The translations under genes and the position numbers were made by a program. Below the pieces are notes generated by a model that did no database searches, had not been told where the DNA came from, and saw nothing but the letters and a program-made list of their open reading frames with translations. DNA of 64,000 bases from assembly GCA_003439945.1 (NCBI GenBank), contig QVRM01006044.1, positions 28,681-92,680 of the forward strand. Reading direction: 5' to 3'. The DNA comes from Dermanyssus gallinae (Eukaryota > Arthropoda > Arachnida > Mesostigmata > Dermanyssidae). Positions 12,030 to 23,999 of this stretch are shown here, one piece after another (position 1 is the first letter of the stretch; each line of letters opens with the position of its first letter).

Positions 12030-12849
12030 GATGATTTATTAATCATTTACAATACGTATGCACACTCGACAGTGCTCGCCTATATATAGTACTAATAAAG
12101 CAGTATATACCACAAAAAGTCCTTCGGGTGGAATCCTAGCACTCCATCGGTCGATCGCCGTAGCGCAGTTTTAATTGCAGAAAATCCCGCAAAGCCGAGC
12201 AATTCGAATCATGATCACGCATTGCGGTACTGTTCGGCACGGCCTCGAGGCTAATCTTGTTAGCGTGGATAACTAAGCTAACATGTGTTGAGCATTCCAA
12301 TAACTATAGCGCAGTCTAGACGTCCCACTGCAGTCTATTGAGAGTCTTTCACTCGAAACAGTGATCTTGCAGTCATCTACCGAATTATACCGGCAGTTTT
12401 TTACGGATCTTCAAGCTATCTGGGCGAAGAGCATATCGATAGACTTAGAACTCTAGCTTGACATTACTACCGTTTAAATACCGAATACAACATTTATATG
12501 TACATTTAGCAAATTCATAGTGTGGCCAAGAGGGCGCAACAACAACAACAAATGTTTTATGTTTGTTTCACTCAAATTGAGTATAATATACAGTTCAAAT
12601 GGGTTTCTTGATAACGCTTTATCATCATCATCATCATAATCAGATTGTTTTATTGGCATGTTCTTTTACAGGCAATCTGTCACAATTTATGCCAAAGTCA
12701 TATTTCATTAAAAATACCTATCTATCTATTGGAGCATCTACATCTGTCAAGTGTAATCACAATAATATACACACACAAACCTATATAATTTTTTTTCATT
12801 TTCTGTATACCCATTGTATACCCATATCATAGGGTAATCTTCTTCATGT
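12030..12849. other. No recognisable gene
   Basis: Unique sequence with only a short CAT triplet run near 12621. Confidence 0.5.
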
Positions 12850-13090
12850 TTCCGGCGAGAGAAGTAGTGCTACGATTTTTGATCCAGTGCTGGGCATTCC
12901 ACTGCATGGTACCTGGTACACCTCTGCAGGCAGAAGCGGCAAGTGCACAACTCATACTCCTCGTGAAAAGCTGCGTTTGAACATACCAGGTAGTAATATT
13001 CATGCACCATGTACCTGATGTATACGCGGCGACCGTCACATGCAAAACCAGACCAAAGGTGCAAGGCATTGAAAGCGTCCAAACCACCAA
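12850..13090 (-). pseudogene. LINE ORF2 C-terminal zinc-binding domain, copy 3
   Basis: The frame gives HEYYYLVCSNAAFHEEYELC followed by a cluster with exactly the spacing of copy 1 (CxCx2Cx3CxRYHx2EC). Preceding residues RRVYIRYMV match TTRFAV of copy 1 in position. No KRVLGL region is visible upstream, so only about 75 residues remain. Confidence 0.65.
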
Positions 13091-14889
13091 CCTCCCGTCT
13101 TGCCTGTTCTACTTTAGCTTCCTACTCCGAAATAAAACATTTGTAAGGTAGTTGTACGGGGCATCTTCAGCCTTAGTCGGGTTGTTTCGGTAGCCGGTGG
13201 ACAGCCTGACGTGAGATACACAAGGTGGCTCCTTGCTCGGATAGGCAAGCAAGGCACTCGCTTCATATTAATGAAAAACGCCTCTCAAGATGGTTAAAAT
13301 TCGCCAGTGCGAAGGTGGTTCCACACCCTGTCAAGACTATGCATCAGCCCTGGAAGCAGTCTAAGCGTTGAAGAGTCTCATGCTGAGGAAACGGACAGCA
13401 TTCGGTCATAGCCTACTTCCCCGTAAAGAGACAACAAAAATGTATTTATTATGCGATGTTGTCATTACCGCTCTTCGAGTATAATCGTTTGAAGTCGCAG
13501 ACTATTTCTAACGAATAAAGACAGTGAGTATCAATGTGCATGCGGTGTGTGCCGGCAATATTAAATAAAGCTGATCCACTCAGCCGGCAATTCAAGTACA
13601 TACGTTTATTACATATACAGATATAGCAGGGAAGGGACAGCGATTGGCCCACTTTTCGGAGGCGGTCATAGGCGTAGCCTGTTGCAGCCGAATGAACCTC
13701 TGTTTTGTACGCCTGTGTCCATACTATATACGTATTTATCTGTCTATCTATTTGGCTGTATCTGCGTCCAGCCGCCTTTCTATATTGTCATGTCTGCTGG
13801 TGAGGTTTGGTAAAGTTCGCCTAGGAATTCTGGCCGCCGACGGACATACGACTCCCAAGAGAACGGCGGCCGGCCGGGGGATCTGGGGTCGCCAGTCAGG
13901 GCCGTCCGCAATCGAGACTACCGATATACCCCACAACCAATCCAGGGAGAGAGGAGGCTGAAAGGGTCGCAGTTTGTCACTGTGATCTGCCGATACGATG
14001 TCACCAATGTGTACGTGGTCAACGAGCTCAGTTCTAGCAGTTGCGGCCTATGTCTATCTTGTCTGACTTGTTTTTGGCTCTGCAAGGTTTTTGAGAGTGC
14101 ATTATGCACATGCGCCACTAGCAGTCCGCGTGACTAGTGTGGGACTCGCAAACTCACTAAACCCGGATTCCTCTCCAACATGTCAGGCTCGGCCCTGTTT
14201 GGCATTCCTTCGAAGTCATGAAAGAGGCGTACCTGCTATTCTCCCTGATTCAGCTTTGCGGTTCACCTTTCTTTTTAAAACATTATATGCGGGCATATAG
14301 GACTGACACTTATGTCAAGGTATCCACCGTCCTGAGGGTGTACGTCAAGATCTTGAGGGCCTTGCAGCACTTCCACCCCCACTCCCACCTACACGGGTTT
14401 AGACGGTAGACCTGCTTTTCCGGAGGCCATACTAAGTGTGTGTTAGAGGGATTTAGATCAGAAGGACATGCTCTGCTACTTCATAAAGCTAATTCCAACT
14501 TCTGAACGGCACGCTTAACCAAATGCAGCGGTGCCCGGCCCAACATTGTCGAAAATGAAGTAGAAATGATCATCAACAGCCTTTGAATAGGACACCACGT
14601 GCGATGAAAGAATCTCATTAAGATGCCGTTGGGCAATTAAAGCTCTTCTTCTACAAAAACAGTTGACTTAGGGCACATCTACAAGTCGGTTTTCCTGCCT
14701 TAAAAACTGTACTAAAACACTGATTCAATCATGAACCAACGCATGAATCGTCGCCATAATTGACTATTCGCTTTCCAATGCAAGATTGCGCAGAACCGCT
14801 TTTTTGACGTCGGCGCACTTTTAAAGTTTTTATTAAGTGCGCTTTATTGATAACATGTACGATGAACATGACTTAATTATTCCGCAAAG
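13091..14889. other. No recognisable gene
   Basis: Moderately GC-rich unique DNA. No frame has recognisable domains. Confidence 0.5.
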
Positions 14890-14955
14890 GCACTGATATA
14901 TCCAAGCATCATCCATTATTTTGCACCGATACATCCAGGCATCATTGTTCGGCAT
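14890..14955. repeat. Imperfect tandem duplication, 33-bp unit
   Basis: GCACTGATATATCCAAGCAT and GCACCGATACATCCAGGCAT begin successive 33-bp units. Confidence 0.65.
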
Positions 14956-15226
14956 TCGTTGTCATAAAGCGGCGTCCCGGTCTCTTCCGTGAGTAGAACG
15001 ACCCTCAATTGGTTAATGATTAAATTTCGTTCGTGATTTCGAGCAAACTGGCCTCGTGATTGTTTGTGAATCGCAGTCAGTTGTGGACGTATATAGCAAG
15101 CTTCTAGAGCTTAAAAAAATATATATATATATATATTCAAGTAGGTATATATACACATACTCGCATATGTACAAATGAAAGGAAAACGAGAGCAAAGTAT
15201 TGTGGCTTGCTTTTTCTAGCGGAAAA

Positions 15227-15454
15227 TTATGGTCGCTCACGTGATAAAACAAAGTTATACGTAGATATACGCACCCTCCAGTGCGGCCATCTACGATCTT
15301 CGACGTAGTCGTCGCTGACGAGATTTCCAGGACTATTTTTAGCAGCTATTCCTCTCAGCTCTCTAGCTAGGCCGAGTATTTGATCTGGGTGTCTGCGAGT
15401 GTAAGCGTCACCGAAAATACCTCCTCTCCGACCGACTCGCCGCTCTCATACGTT
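15227..15454 (-). other. Unassigned ORF, possible exon
   Basis: A 75-codon frame without a start codon, open between two stops. It includes GEEGIFGDAYTRRHPDQILG, ARELRGIAAKNSPGN and DDYVEDRRWPHWR. The mixed composition, lacking low complexity, reads like real protein. A donor-like AGG|GTGCGT follows WPHWR at 15275. I see no convincing acceptor on its 5' side and do not recognise a family. It may be an exon or a relic of an unknown element. Confidence 0.3.
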
Positions 15455-15724
15455 TAGTTTCCTACATTTTCAGTGTACAGGTCCAGGAAAATATTAGATG
15501 CGTCCCGGCATACTTAGGGCATACCTAGCACATAGTTTCCTTCCATTTCAATAGCGTTCCCCTCCCTATTCCCTTATTAGCGTGGCTTCGGCCACGCAGA
15601 CTCAGGACAGAATTTAGCTTTCCTAGCATGTTGTCAATTTCGCTTTGATAATTGGAAAGTACGACGCAACACCCCCGAACCAAGTAAAAAAAACGCCTCA
15701 TAGCGTTACGACTCGCCGGGCATG

Positions 15725-16060
15725 AGAGGTGCGGTCTCACCATGACCATGCGCCTGCCCACACGCACACAGATATATTTTTGCCATAGCTAAATTGCGCA
15801 AACTTACGTTCCAAATTGTTGAGCGTCCTCCATATTCTCCAGACTTGGCTCCGTGTGACTAATCTGTTTACCTAAAACCTTATCAAGCAGCTCTTCGGAA
15901 AGAGATGTCAGAGCAACAGTAATGTGATATGTGCCTTTCACAAGTATTTAGGGTCTACAACTGCTCAAACTCTTACTCGTGATCTAAAGGCTATTGAAAA
16001 TCATTGGACAATACGTATGTGTTCAGTTTCGGGGAGACTACACACAACAATGAAACTTAT
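15725..16060 (+). pseudogene. mariner transposase C-terminal relic
   Basis: Plus-strand frames give HHDHAPAHT, the second catalytic motif, then about 20 residues later VERPPYSPDLAPCD, the third motif, followed by a stop. Weak C-terminal similarity continues to about 16060. No terminal repeats were found, and the N-terminal half is absent or unrecognisable. Confidence 0.75.
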
Positions 16061-16240
16061 GTGGTCTTTGTATGTCTATTGCTTGTATCTTATGCTACAA
16101 ACTTTTTGATACATATACGCGCCAGCTTCAGGAGACTAGGATATTAGATGTTTAGAGGGGGACTGCCGCCTCGGTGAGGGAAAACCTGACTGTGTGGACC
16201 AGCCCAAGCCTTGACCTTAATGCCTTAAGTTGCCGAGAGA

Positions 16241-16242
<2 letters not shown>

Positions 16243-16271
<29 letters not shown>
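16243..16271. repeat. (TA)n microsatellite
   Basis: About 14 units. Confidence 0.88.
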
Positions 16272-16274
<3 letters not shown>

Positions 16275-17739
16275 GCAACTCTTGTGACGTATATGTAATA
16301 TTGATGAACGATAAATATATTCAATCATTTTTTTTACCTCACAAATTGTTTTATGATCAGCCTAGATTGCCTGTTATCTCACGCTATCTATTTTTAAATG
16401 CAGACATTTTTACGCTGTATTAGGGCTAACAGTTGCTCTTCAGCCGACAGACGTAATCGCCGCCGGAGGCGCACTTTCAAGAAAAACGTTACGAATGTGT
16501 TACTTAGGTTTATCGGAAAGTAACCAAGATAGCACTGCAAATGGTGAGTGGGTAGAACATGAGTGGGCTTTAGCGGGTATTGCATCAGGTGGGGCAGGTC
16601 TACAGGCTGACGGTAAGTCGCCATGGCTTAGTAGCTGCATTTATGCTAAACATCCCCAAAAGTCTGCAATTGAACATGGTGGTTAGTCAGCAAAACATCT
16701 ACAACGGCAATACTCTACAACGTATAAAAACAACATACATATTTTACGCTCTCTCGTTGGACATCGGCGAGTGGGAACTTTCCGAGATTCGTATCTTTCA
16801 CACCTAGCGTCGGTCGAGCCGGCAATATGATGTATGCATATGTGTAAACAAGTCCTTGCTTAATAAAGCTGTCTTTTGCCACAAATAAGTTAGCAAATAA
16901 AACACCCCCGTATTCAACATTATAACGGGGATAAAAAGATCCGATTTCGAGCAGGGGCAACATCGTATCGAAGGCGCAGTTCCAGTGCAAAACCTAACCA
17001 CGCGGCCGAAGTCGTCAAAGAAACCCCCGAAACCGACCGACGCCCTGTTGTCCAGCAAACAACACAGGAGACTTCGACACTGTTTTCGATATAGATTGTT
17101 TCTAGGTGTCGACTAGAGGAAACCGTAGTTCCTTTGTTACACAGGTATATCAAACTCTAGGCAGTTTGGAAGTTATATGATGACTTTTGTTACATAGAGA
17201 CTAATCAGATGCGATTACTGGATGCTTGTCGACCCACTGCTCCGGTCCTATTTAAATCCAAAGAGCTGAGAATCATCGACATTTCGCCGGTCATGGCTGT
17301 TCTTTTTTTTGTGGCTCTGTGTCACCGCCTATGCGCGGCGTCACTCTCCAAGGCTGGCTCGAGTGCTCGAGTGTAAACATCAACATTGCCAGCCGACCTC
17401 TATTTGATCTGCGCACCGCTATACATTTGTAAAGGTCACCATCCACACGTCTCCGTGAGATTAGGGCTCGACTTTCTTTAGATGTGTAGGGATTTTCGAC
17501 GCTTAAAGTCTCACCAACTCAGCGGACAGGACGACCATGGATTAGCTTCGTGGACCATTTTCTGCCTTATAGGAGGATATAGAGGAGGGTTCCTTGTTGA
17601 CAACAACGGTTGCTTTTGTTTGTCAATCCATAGCGACTGACTACGAGAAGGCAATGTAGAACGGTTAGGCCGCCTCGATGCGCATAGCTATCTAAGCAGA
17701 TACACGAGAAGAGGATATATATGTACATGTATGTCTGTT

Positions 17740-17766
17740 TGTATATATATATATATATATATATAT
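17740..17766. repeat. (TA)n microsatellite
   Basis: About 13 units. Confidence 0.88.
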
Positions 17767-18229
17767 TCAGAAAGTGCGACGTTAAGCATTGGTCTTTTAC
17801 GAGCGATGCTGTCCGCAAATCACACGGATACCAATTGGGACGACCACGACAAAGCTGATTGATAAGCTTCATTCTACTGAAAATAACGTGTTACAACTGC
17901 ATTCATTTGTCTAAGAGCGGTTTAGCGCTGTAAACGTCAATGGCTCGTCTCGCCAACTCGGATGTCGAGATTTTTTTATAAACGAAAAGTCTCGCCATGT
18001 TTTTCACACCACAAGCTACGAGTAGCATCTTCAGGCGGTTAGACTTAGCCTGGCTCATATGTCGATATTAGGCATGGTCACTGCAGTCTTGCGTTCACGC
18101 CTTTGTTTATTACCTATCTGCAAACTTGGTTTTCGACGAAAAACGGCGACGTTCGGGTTTTTGCAGTTGCAGTCAACAACACATGGAGAGCGCTACTCGC
18201 GTGCACACGCTGCTTTGACACCCTGAAAG

Positions 18230-19555
18230 CCTGACTCGACATCTCAGGAAGCTCTCAAATAAACAGAGCGAAACACCGGATGGTATAAGCGCGTTCGTAT
18301 ATAAGCGATGCGACCGTTCAGTATGTATACCTTTATCGCTAATATTTCGACGTTCTCTTGAATAAGGAACTGTACCTGATTTGCTCCGCTGTGCCATCGT
18401 GTGCCCGGTGCATAAGAAAGGACACAAGACTGATGCACAAAACAAACGTCCTGAATCGCTTACTTCTGCTGCCAGCAAACTCTTTGAGAGCGTAATCGCT
18501 GAAGCCGTTTACAACAACGCTAATCTTCAGGGACTTATTTCAAGAGAACAGTTCGCCTATCGACCAGGCTACTCTACGGTCCTGCAACTCCTTGAAACAC
18601 AAAATGATTGGGCCTTGATGCTAAATGACAGCAAGCCATTCGATTGCATATATTTTGACTTCAAGTCGGCCATTTGAAACGGTCACACATAATAAACTCC
18701 TGCAGGTCCTCCGTAGTTATGGTGTCGGCAGAAAAATAGTTGAGTGAGTAGCTGCATTCTTACGTAGCAGAACTTTCCGCGTACGTGTACATGACTGTCT
18801 ATCATCCTGTGCTCGAGTCACTTCTGGCTGTCCACAGGGCACCATACTTGGGCCGCTTATGTACATATTGTACACTGATTCATTGAAACACATCGTCCCG
18901 AAACATGTACATATGAAAATGTATGCAGACGATTTTAAAATGTATACTATTGTTAATGATGATGTTAAGGCTGCGCCTTTACAAGCAGTATTAGGTAACT
19001 TCTTTGAATGGGTTTGTAAACTTGATCTCAAATTGTCCGCACAAAAGTGCGCTATTCTACATTTTGGTAAAACAAATCCTAGGTACTCCTATACCCTTGG
19101 CGGTGAGAATCTACAGTCTGCAACGATCGTGAAAGACTTAGGTGTATTAACTTGCACTAGTTTAAAATATAGCACACATATAACGGAAACTGTCGACCGC
19201 GCATCGAGGAAAGTTAACTGGATTATGCGGACGTTTGTACTGTCGGACGCTGTCGGCTCGATGTCAGTGACCCTAAAGAGATCGAATGTGATTCAATTTT
19301 ACAGCTTTTAAAAGACAACGATACCAAAATATTCGATAAAATCTGTCAGAACGAGAAAAGACTGCAATATTTTTTAATAAGGTCGTAATACCAACACAAA
19401 GTGGCGTACATTTATACGCAAAAGCCACCGCTAAGAAAACCTTTGTAAACAGCCTTTCTGCATGGCGCAGTAGCCGTCAAGCGCGCAACTGTAACAACTT
19501 ATCTGGAAAATAAATATCCCCCCCGTTTCGGGGTGCGCTTAATAATAAAGAATGT
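18230..19555 (+). pseudogene. Non-LTR retrotransposon (jockey/CR1-like) reverse transcriptase
   Basis: The frames read in order: PDGISAFVYKRC and PVHKKG (start of the RT domain), ISREQFAYRPGYST, FDFKSAFETV (motif A), SGCPQGTILGPLMYILY (motif B), and KMYADDFKMY at about 18916-18945 (motif C). LSAQKCAILHFGK follows, then the thumb region KDLGVLTCTSLKYSTHI. Breaks are a stop near 18362, a one-base insertion near 18673 and TGA in place of a Trp codon near 18747. The region ends without the usual C-terminus at an AATAAAGAA-containing tail near 19550. The N-terminal endonuclease is missing, so it is 5'-truncated. Confidence 0.9.
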
Positions 19556-20040
19556 GCAAATTAGCGAAGGGTCTGGTTTGGGTTGTTGACATGATCTTTG
19601 CATGGCATATATATATGTGTGTATATATATATATAAATATCATTACGAGATATTTTTCGAATTGCTAGAAGAGGCTGTCCTCGCATTCGCGATTGGTCTG
19701 GGAAAGAAAATACTGCAACATTTTGTATTACCTTGTCTACCAGGCAGATTGAGGCTTCTTTCATGATGCCGTGGTGACGATTATCGGCAATCCCAGTCGA
19801 TCGAAGTCGCGCGAACGAATCGGCAGCATCGGAACTTGTCGTCTCTCAGTTGCCTGCCGGCCTCATCTTAAATGCGGGTCATCTCGCATATTCTCCTTGC
19901 TGCCACGGCCTAGGCAGCGCGCACGAGGAGAGATTCGGCTTTTCGCGCGTATAGCAAGCAACGGGAGCAGCATTGACACAGCATCGCTTCCTCGCGCTGG
20001 AGTGAACTCCACTACCACCCACTAGCCAGGCGTTTCTTTC

Positions 20041-20147
20041 CTTGGGGTGGTGGTTGCGGCGGTGGCGGCGGCATTCGAGTCGGGACGACTCAGTGACATC
20101 GCAGCTCGCAGAATGGAGCTCTACCGCAGCTACCCAGACCTGCCATT
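20041..20147 (+). other. Possible first exon
   Basis: A GC-rich stretch ends with ATG (20113) and MELYRSYPDLP. It is followed by CCATT|GTGAGTCC, a good donor. Read through, it stops after 12 codons. The downstream exon was not found. Confidence 0.2.
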
Positions 20148-20621
20148 GTGAGTCCTCAACGCACAGCTAGAGCGAGAGAAGGTTGAAGGGAGGATACGAG
20201 AGACAAAGGAAAAGAGAGAGAAATTGAGGGCAAAGGAATAGCAGAGGATTGACTGACAAACAGCAAAGCCAGCATAAGGCAGTCCACAAATGAAACAATT
20301 TGTAGAGAATGCATCGTCGTGGGTGCGTCCTGTCTCGGCGAAAAGCTGCGGTGATGTTTCTGGGCAGGCTGAAACATCAAGTCGTCAATTGCGAATTTCT
20401 TATCGGAGTCTATATATGTTCTACTATAACTGGGACGACGTCTCTAATTACTACTGGGTTTTCTGCTGCCATTATTACTATTATCAAAGAATGACTTTAT
20501 TTCACTATCACAGTTACCATTCCTACTACTAGTTCACTACAATTCGATCGACGTTTATGCCAGACCAGCATCACTATATTGTGACTTGTTGATTGAATGC
20601 ACTGTGCCGTCTTGTGTCGTT

Positions 20622-20729
20622 CGGTGAGGTGAAATACCCGCTGCCCTCGCGGTGCGATGAAATATTTCCCCACCCTCTTGCCGTGCGGCGAAGTACCTCG
20701 TTCCCCTCGCGGAGCGGTGGGAGCTCCCC
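20622..20729. repeat. Degenerate tandem repeat, about 29-bp unit, nearly four copies
   Basis: Units start at 20622, 20650, 20681 and 20710. The common pattern is CGGTGCGGTGAAATAyC...CCCTCG. The last unit is partial. Confidence 0.7.
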
Positions 20730-21274
20730 TTCCGCCTACCGTCCTACTACAACGACATATACGAACGGCTGGATACTACGTCCGCCCGCCAGCATGATGT
20801 TCATTTGGCACCATATGAACGAGTGGGGAGGCGATATTATTGGGGACGCGGCGATCTATGGCGTTTCAGCACATTTCCATTATGAGTACAACTGCTACAA
20901 GAACTGCCTCGTCCATCAGATGCCGCTTCTCATCCTCTTTCTACGACGAGCTTCGCTACTAGAATTAAGAACATTTTTTTTTAAGGAGGTTGTTTTTCGA
21001 CTTTCGCTACTACGAACGCTGTAGTGATCGCGCGTCGTGACCGTCGACCGTTGTGATACAACCCATGATTGAACTCTATTGTACTCGATTTTCGTAAACG
21101 GTCGCAACGATCAAGAATGCCCCAATTATTATGATTGCCACGAAAACACCCGTCCCCCCTCCAAAATTGTGCCTGGTCATTCTTGTTGTTCTTCGTAGTA
21201 GCAGTACTAGTAGTCATAATTGCTAATATTGTTGCAATCAAAACCAAATGCCAGATATCTTATGCAAATGTAAA

Positions 21275-21275
<1 letters not shown>

Positions 21276-21311
<36 letters not shown>
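21276..21311. repeat. (TA)n microsatellite
   Basis: About 18 units. A TAG triplet repeat follows at about 21592-21615. Confidence 0.88.
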
Positions 21312-21313
<2 letters not shown>

Positions 21314-21870
21314 ACTTGTGGTTATCACGTTAAGGCCTGACGAGGCCGCTCACTAGTGTTGCCATTATCATCACGCACAGCGTCTCTCGAACTGGCGAAC
21401 TCCCAGTTCAGTCAGAGCTGACCCTAGGCTGGCTGGTGACTAGACGAAACACGGACGATCCACCACTCCTGGCTGGCCTGTCGAAGGAGGTCTGTAGAGG
21501 ATAGAGATGGCCCACTCCCAACTTGGCTACGTTCCAATCGGGCAGCTGTAGTGTTTCTAGCGATCGCAGTTATTGGTGGCGGCAGTCATCGTAGTAGTAG
21601 TAGTAGTAGTAGTTTAGTAGTGGTGATAGTTGTAATCGTAGTCGTAGTAATGTTAGTTGTGCGAACAATAGTGATGTTTTCATGAACTTTGTACAATGTA
21701 TCTATCGTTCGTTGTGCGATAGAAAGAATATAGAAGTCGTTGGCTTCGTCGATTGTGCGTGCTGCGTGCGGCGTAGTTGTTCGGTGCTGCTGCTGGTGCT
21801 GCAGCTGCTAGTAGAGTTCGAGTCGGAGTCGATGGGGCTGGCTGGGATATGGACGGAAAACGGGCCGTCT

Positions 21871-21914
21871 GTTCAACTACTTACCTAGTAGTTGAACTAG
21901 GTAAGTAGTTGAAC
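21871..21914. repeat. Perfect 18-bp hairpin
   Basis: GTTCAACTACTTACCTAG (21871-21888) and its exact inverse (21897-21914) are separated by the 8-nt loop TAGTTGAA. It is not followed by a T-run, so I do not call it a terminator. Confidence 0.92.
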
Positions 21915-22129
21915 TAACCTCATTACCTTAACTGTACCATTTTGCGTCCATCCATTTGTCGGTCTGGTCGCGCCGTGCGCCGATATGGCTGGTGGCCTCG
22001 AGGGCTGGCTGGCTGCCTGGCTGGCTGGCTGGCTAGCGGGACATCCTGGTTCCAGCCATGCATCGTGAGAGTTGTGTGCTCGATTGTGGCTCGATTCGAA
22101 CAGGTGTCGCCCTCCCGCCTGCACCACCA

Positions 22130-22329
22130 CCAACAACAGCAGCAGCAGCAACAACGGCGAAATAGTAAACATTTCCTCCAGCGTAGCAACAACACACGCT
22201 GCTGATGCTGCGGAAGCTGCAGCATCTGTGGTGGGACTTTCACCGTTCGAGCGCGACCAGTTGTTGTGGTGGCCTGGATGCCGTCGAATCGCCTCGAATC
22301 TCCCACGGCTCCCTCAGACGACCGTGTCG

Positions 22330-22360
<31 letters not shown>

Positions 22361-22385
22361 CTGTTGTTGCTGTTATTGTTGTTAT
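22130..22385. repeat. CAG/CAA then TTG/CTG tracts
   Basis: (CAG/CAA)n lies at about 22133-22155 and (TTG)n at 22331-22380. The two tracts could pair with each other about 200 bp apart. Confidence 0.85.
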
Positions 22386-22526
22386 TTTCGTCGCTGTACT
22401 CGATTATGTGTGTATATGTATGTTTGGACGTATTTGTGCGCTTATATTCTCTTTACACGCACAACGTAGTGACGATAGTCCGCCGCGCCGATATATGCTC
22501 CAAACAAACATTTATTGGTCATTCTA

Positions 22527-22729
22527 TTTTTTTTAAAAGATTTTCCGTAAGGCTAATGCCCGTGTACGTTTTTTTTTCATGTCATGGCTAATTTTTAATC
22601 CACTCCGGCATTTCCCTTGTCTAAATTGGAAACCATGCAAACCAATTTAAGAGTGGCCGGTCTGGGTCTCGAACTCAGTCCTCCCGAATGCAAGGCAAAG
22701 ACTTTGCCACTAAGCCACCTTGCTTGGTT
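22527..22729 (-). mobile_element. tRNA-Ala-derived SINE, family 1, copy A
   Basis: The reverse strand has a tRNA-like head with A box TGGCTTAGTGG and a B-box-like GAGTTCGAGACC, then AAATTGGTTTGCATGGTTTC, a conserved body with TGCCGGAGTGG and CATGACATG, and an A-rich 3' end. The 5' end abuts a (TA)n tract at 22735. Confidence 0.85.
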
Positions 22730-22732
22730 ATG

Positions 22733-22734
<2 letters not shown>

Positions 22735-22771
<37 letters not shown>

Positions 22772-22780
22772 ATATATATA
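22735..22780. repeat. (TA)n abutting a SINE
   Basis: About 22 units with one C, directly beside the 5' end of family 1 copy A. Confidence 0.9.
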
Positions 22781-23294
22781 ATGCACGCATATACACAACG
22801 TATGCATGTGTCTGTGTACACAGAGCTTTTATTGCACGTAGCCGCAATGGGAGTAGTCGGAATTGGTCCTAGTAGTAGTAGTAATAGTAGTAGTCGTAGT
22901 AATGGTTCTAGCGCAGCAGGACAGCAGGCATAGCGGCGTCACACTGCGACGAAACGCGAGCCAACCCAGCCTGTTTGGCTGTCAATGGCGATAACAGATT
23001 CTGCCCAGAACGACCTACTGGTGGCGCCCTCGGTGGCGTGGGAATGAAGCAAGTCAACTTTGGCGTCATGTCGATGGCGATTATGATGGAGGAGAAGAAG
23101 ACGAAAAAAGCGGGCAAGAAAAAACGAAGAAAAGACGAAGAAGATGGAAAAGAGATGATTATAATAATGAAGAGGAAAGTGGAAAACAAATATAATAATG
23201 GTGATATCCTGATGATGATGACAGTAGTTGTGGTAATAGTAGAAGTAGTAGTAGTAGTAGTAGTAGTGATTGTTCTAATGATAGTTATCCTAGT

Positions 23295-23457
23295 GTTGAA
23301 GTAGTATTAAAGAATGGTTTCAGCTCCTCGCCTCATCCTGAGGCCAATTAGATGAGAGGTTTTTAGTGGGTATTATGCCAACAACATCGGCATCGAGTTC
23401 CACACTACCCGCTTTGGGTGTGCGCAAAAGCATTTTTCCTTCTCACCAAAAAAATAA
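23295..23457 (+). repeat. Dispersed 163-bp repeat R, copy 2
   Basis: It is the same unit as at 2.2 kb (shared GTGGGTATTATGCCAACAAC and CATCGGCATC), ending CTCACC(A)7. A family 2 SINE follows 33 bp downstream. Confidence 0.85.
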
Positions 23458-23489
23458 AATAGTTATCATTAGTGGCACCACGACGCCAG

Positions 23490-23680
23490 CCGAGCTGTCG
23501 AACTCGGTGGCGTGGTGGCTTAAGTATCCGCCTCGCAACCGGAGGAGACACATAGGAGGTGCGCGGGTTCGAGCCCCACCAATGCGCATTTGTATTTATG
23601 GGGCTCCGTCTATGAAGCAATGTGAAGCAACAGTTCCGTGGACGTTAAATCTTGGCTGAGGGTCAGCCCGAAAACTCTTT
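23490..23680 (+). mobile_element. tRNA-derived SINE, family 2, copy 1
   Basis: The head has TGGCGTGGTGGCTTAAG and B box GGTTCGAGCCCC. The body has CATTTGTATTTATGGGG, GAAGCAATG and GTGGACGTTAAATCTTGGCT. It is flanked by imperfect 13-bp duplications, ACCACGACGCCAG at 23477-23489 and ACCGCGACGCCAG at 23681-23693. Confidence 0.82.
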
Positions 23681-23999
23681 ACCGCGACGCCAGAGCAGCA
23701 AACAGCAGAGAAACGTGCAGTGGGCAGCAGTGACATATTAGGCAAAATTTATTCGCTGTGTTTGCAGCTGTAACGATAGGCACAACAGCAGAAGATTGCT
23801 ATTAGTATAATTGTTATTATTATTAGGAACACCTCCTTAAGTGGAATCGAAAACTGACTGGAATCAATGTGCGCTTATACGAGACATAGACAATGAGGTC
23901 GACCGAATGAAAGGGCCCCAACTAAAGAAATCGATACCTGATAGCTGGCTTCGCAGTCCATACAAAGATAGACCTGACTTACGCTGTAGAAGTTAATGG

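Larger units (their letters stand above)
16061..18229. other. No recognisable gene
   Basis: Two TA tracts are present. Minus-strand frames at 16.7-17.15 kb are open for about 90 codons but match nothing I know. Confidence 0.45.
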
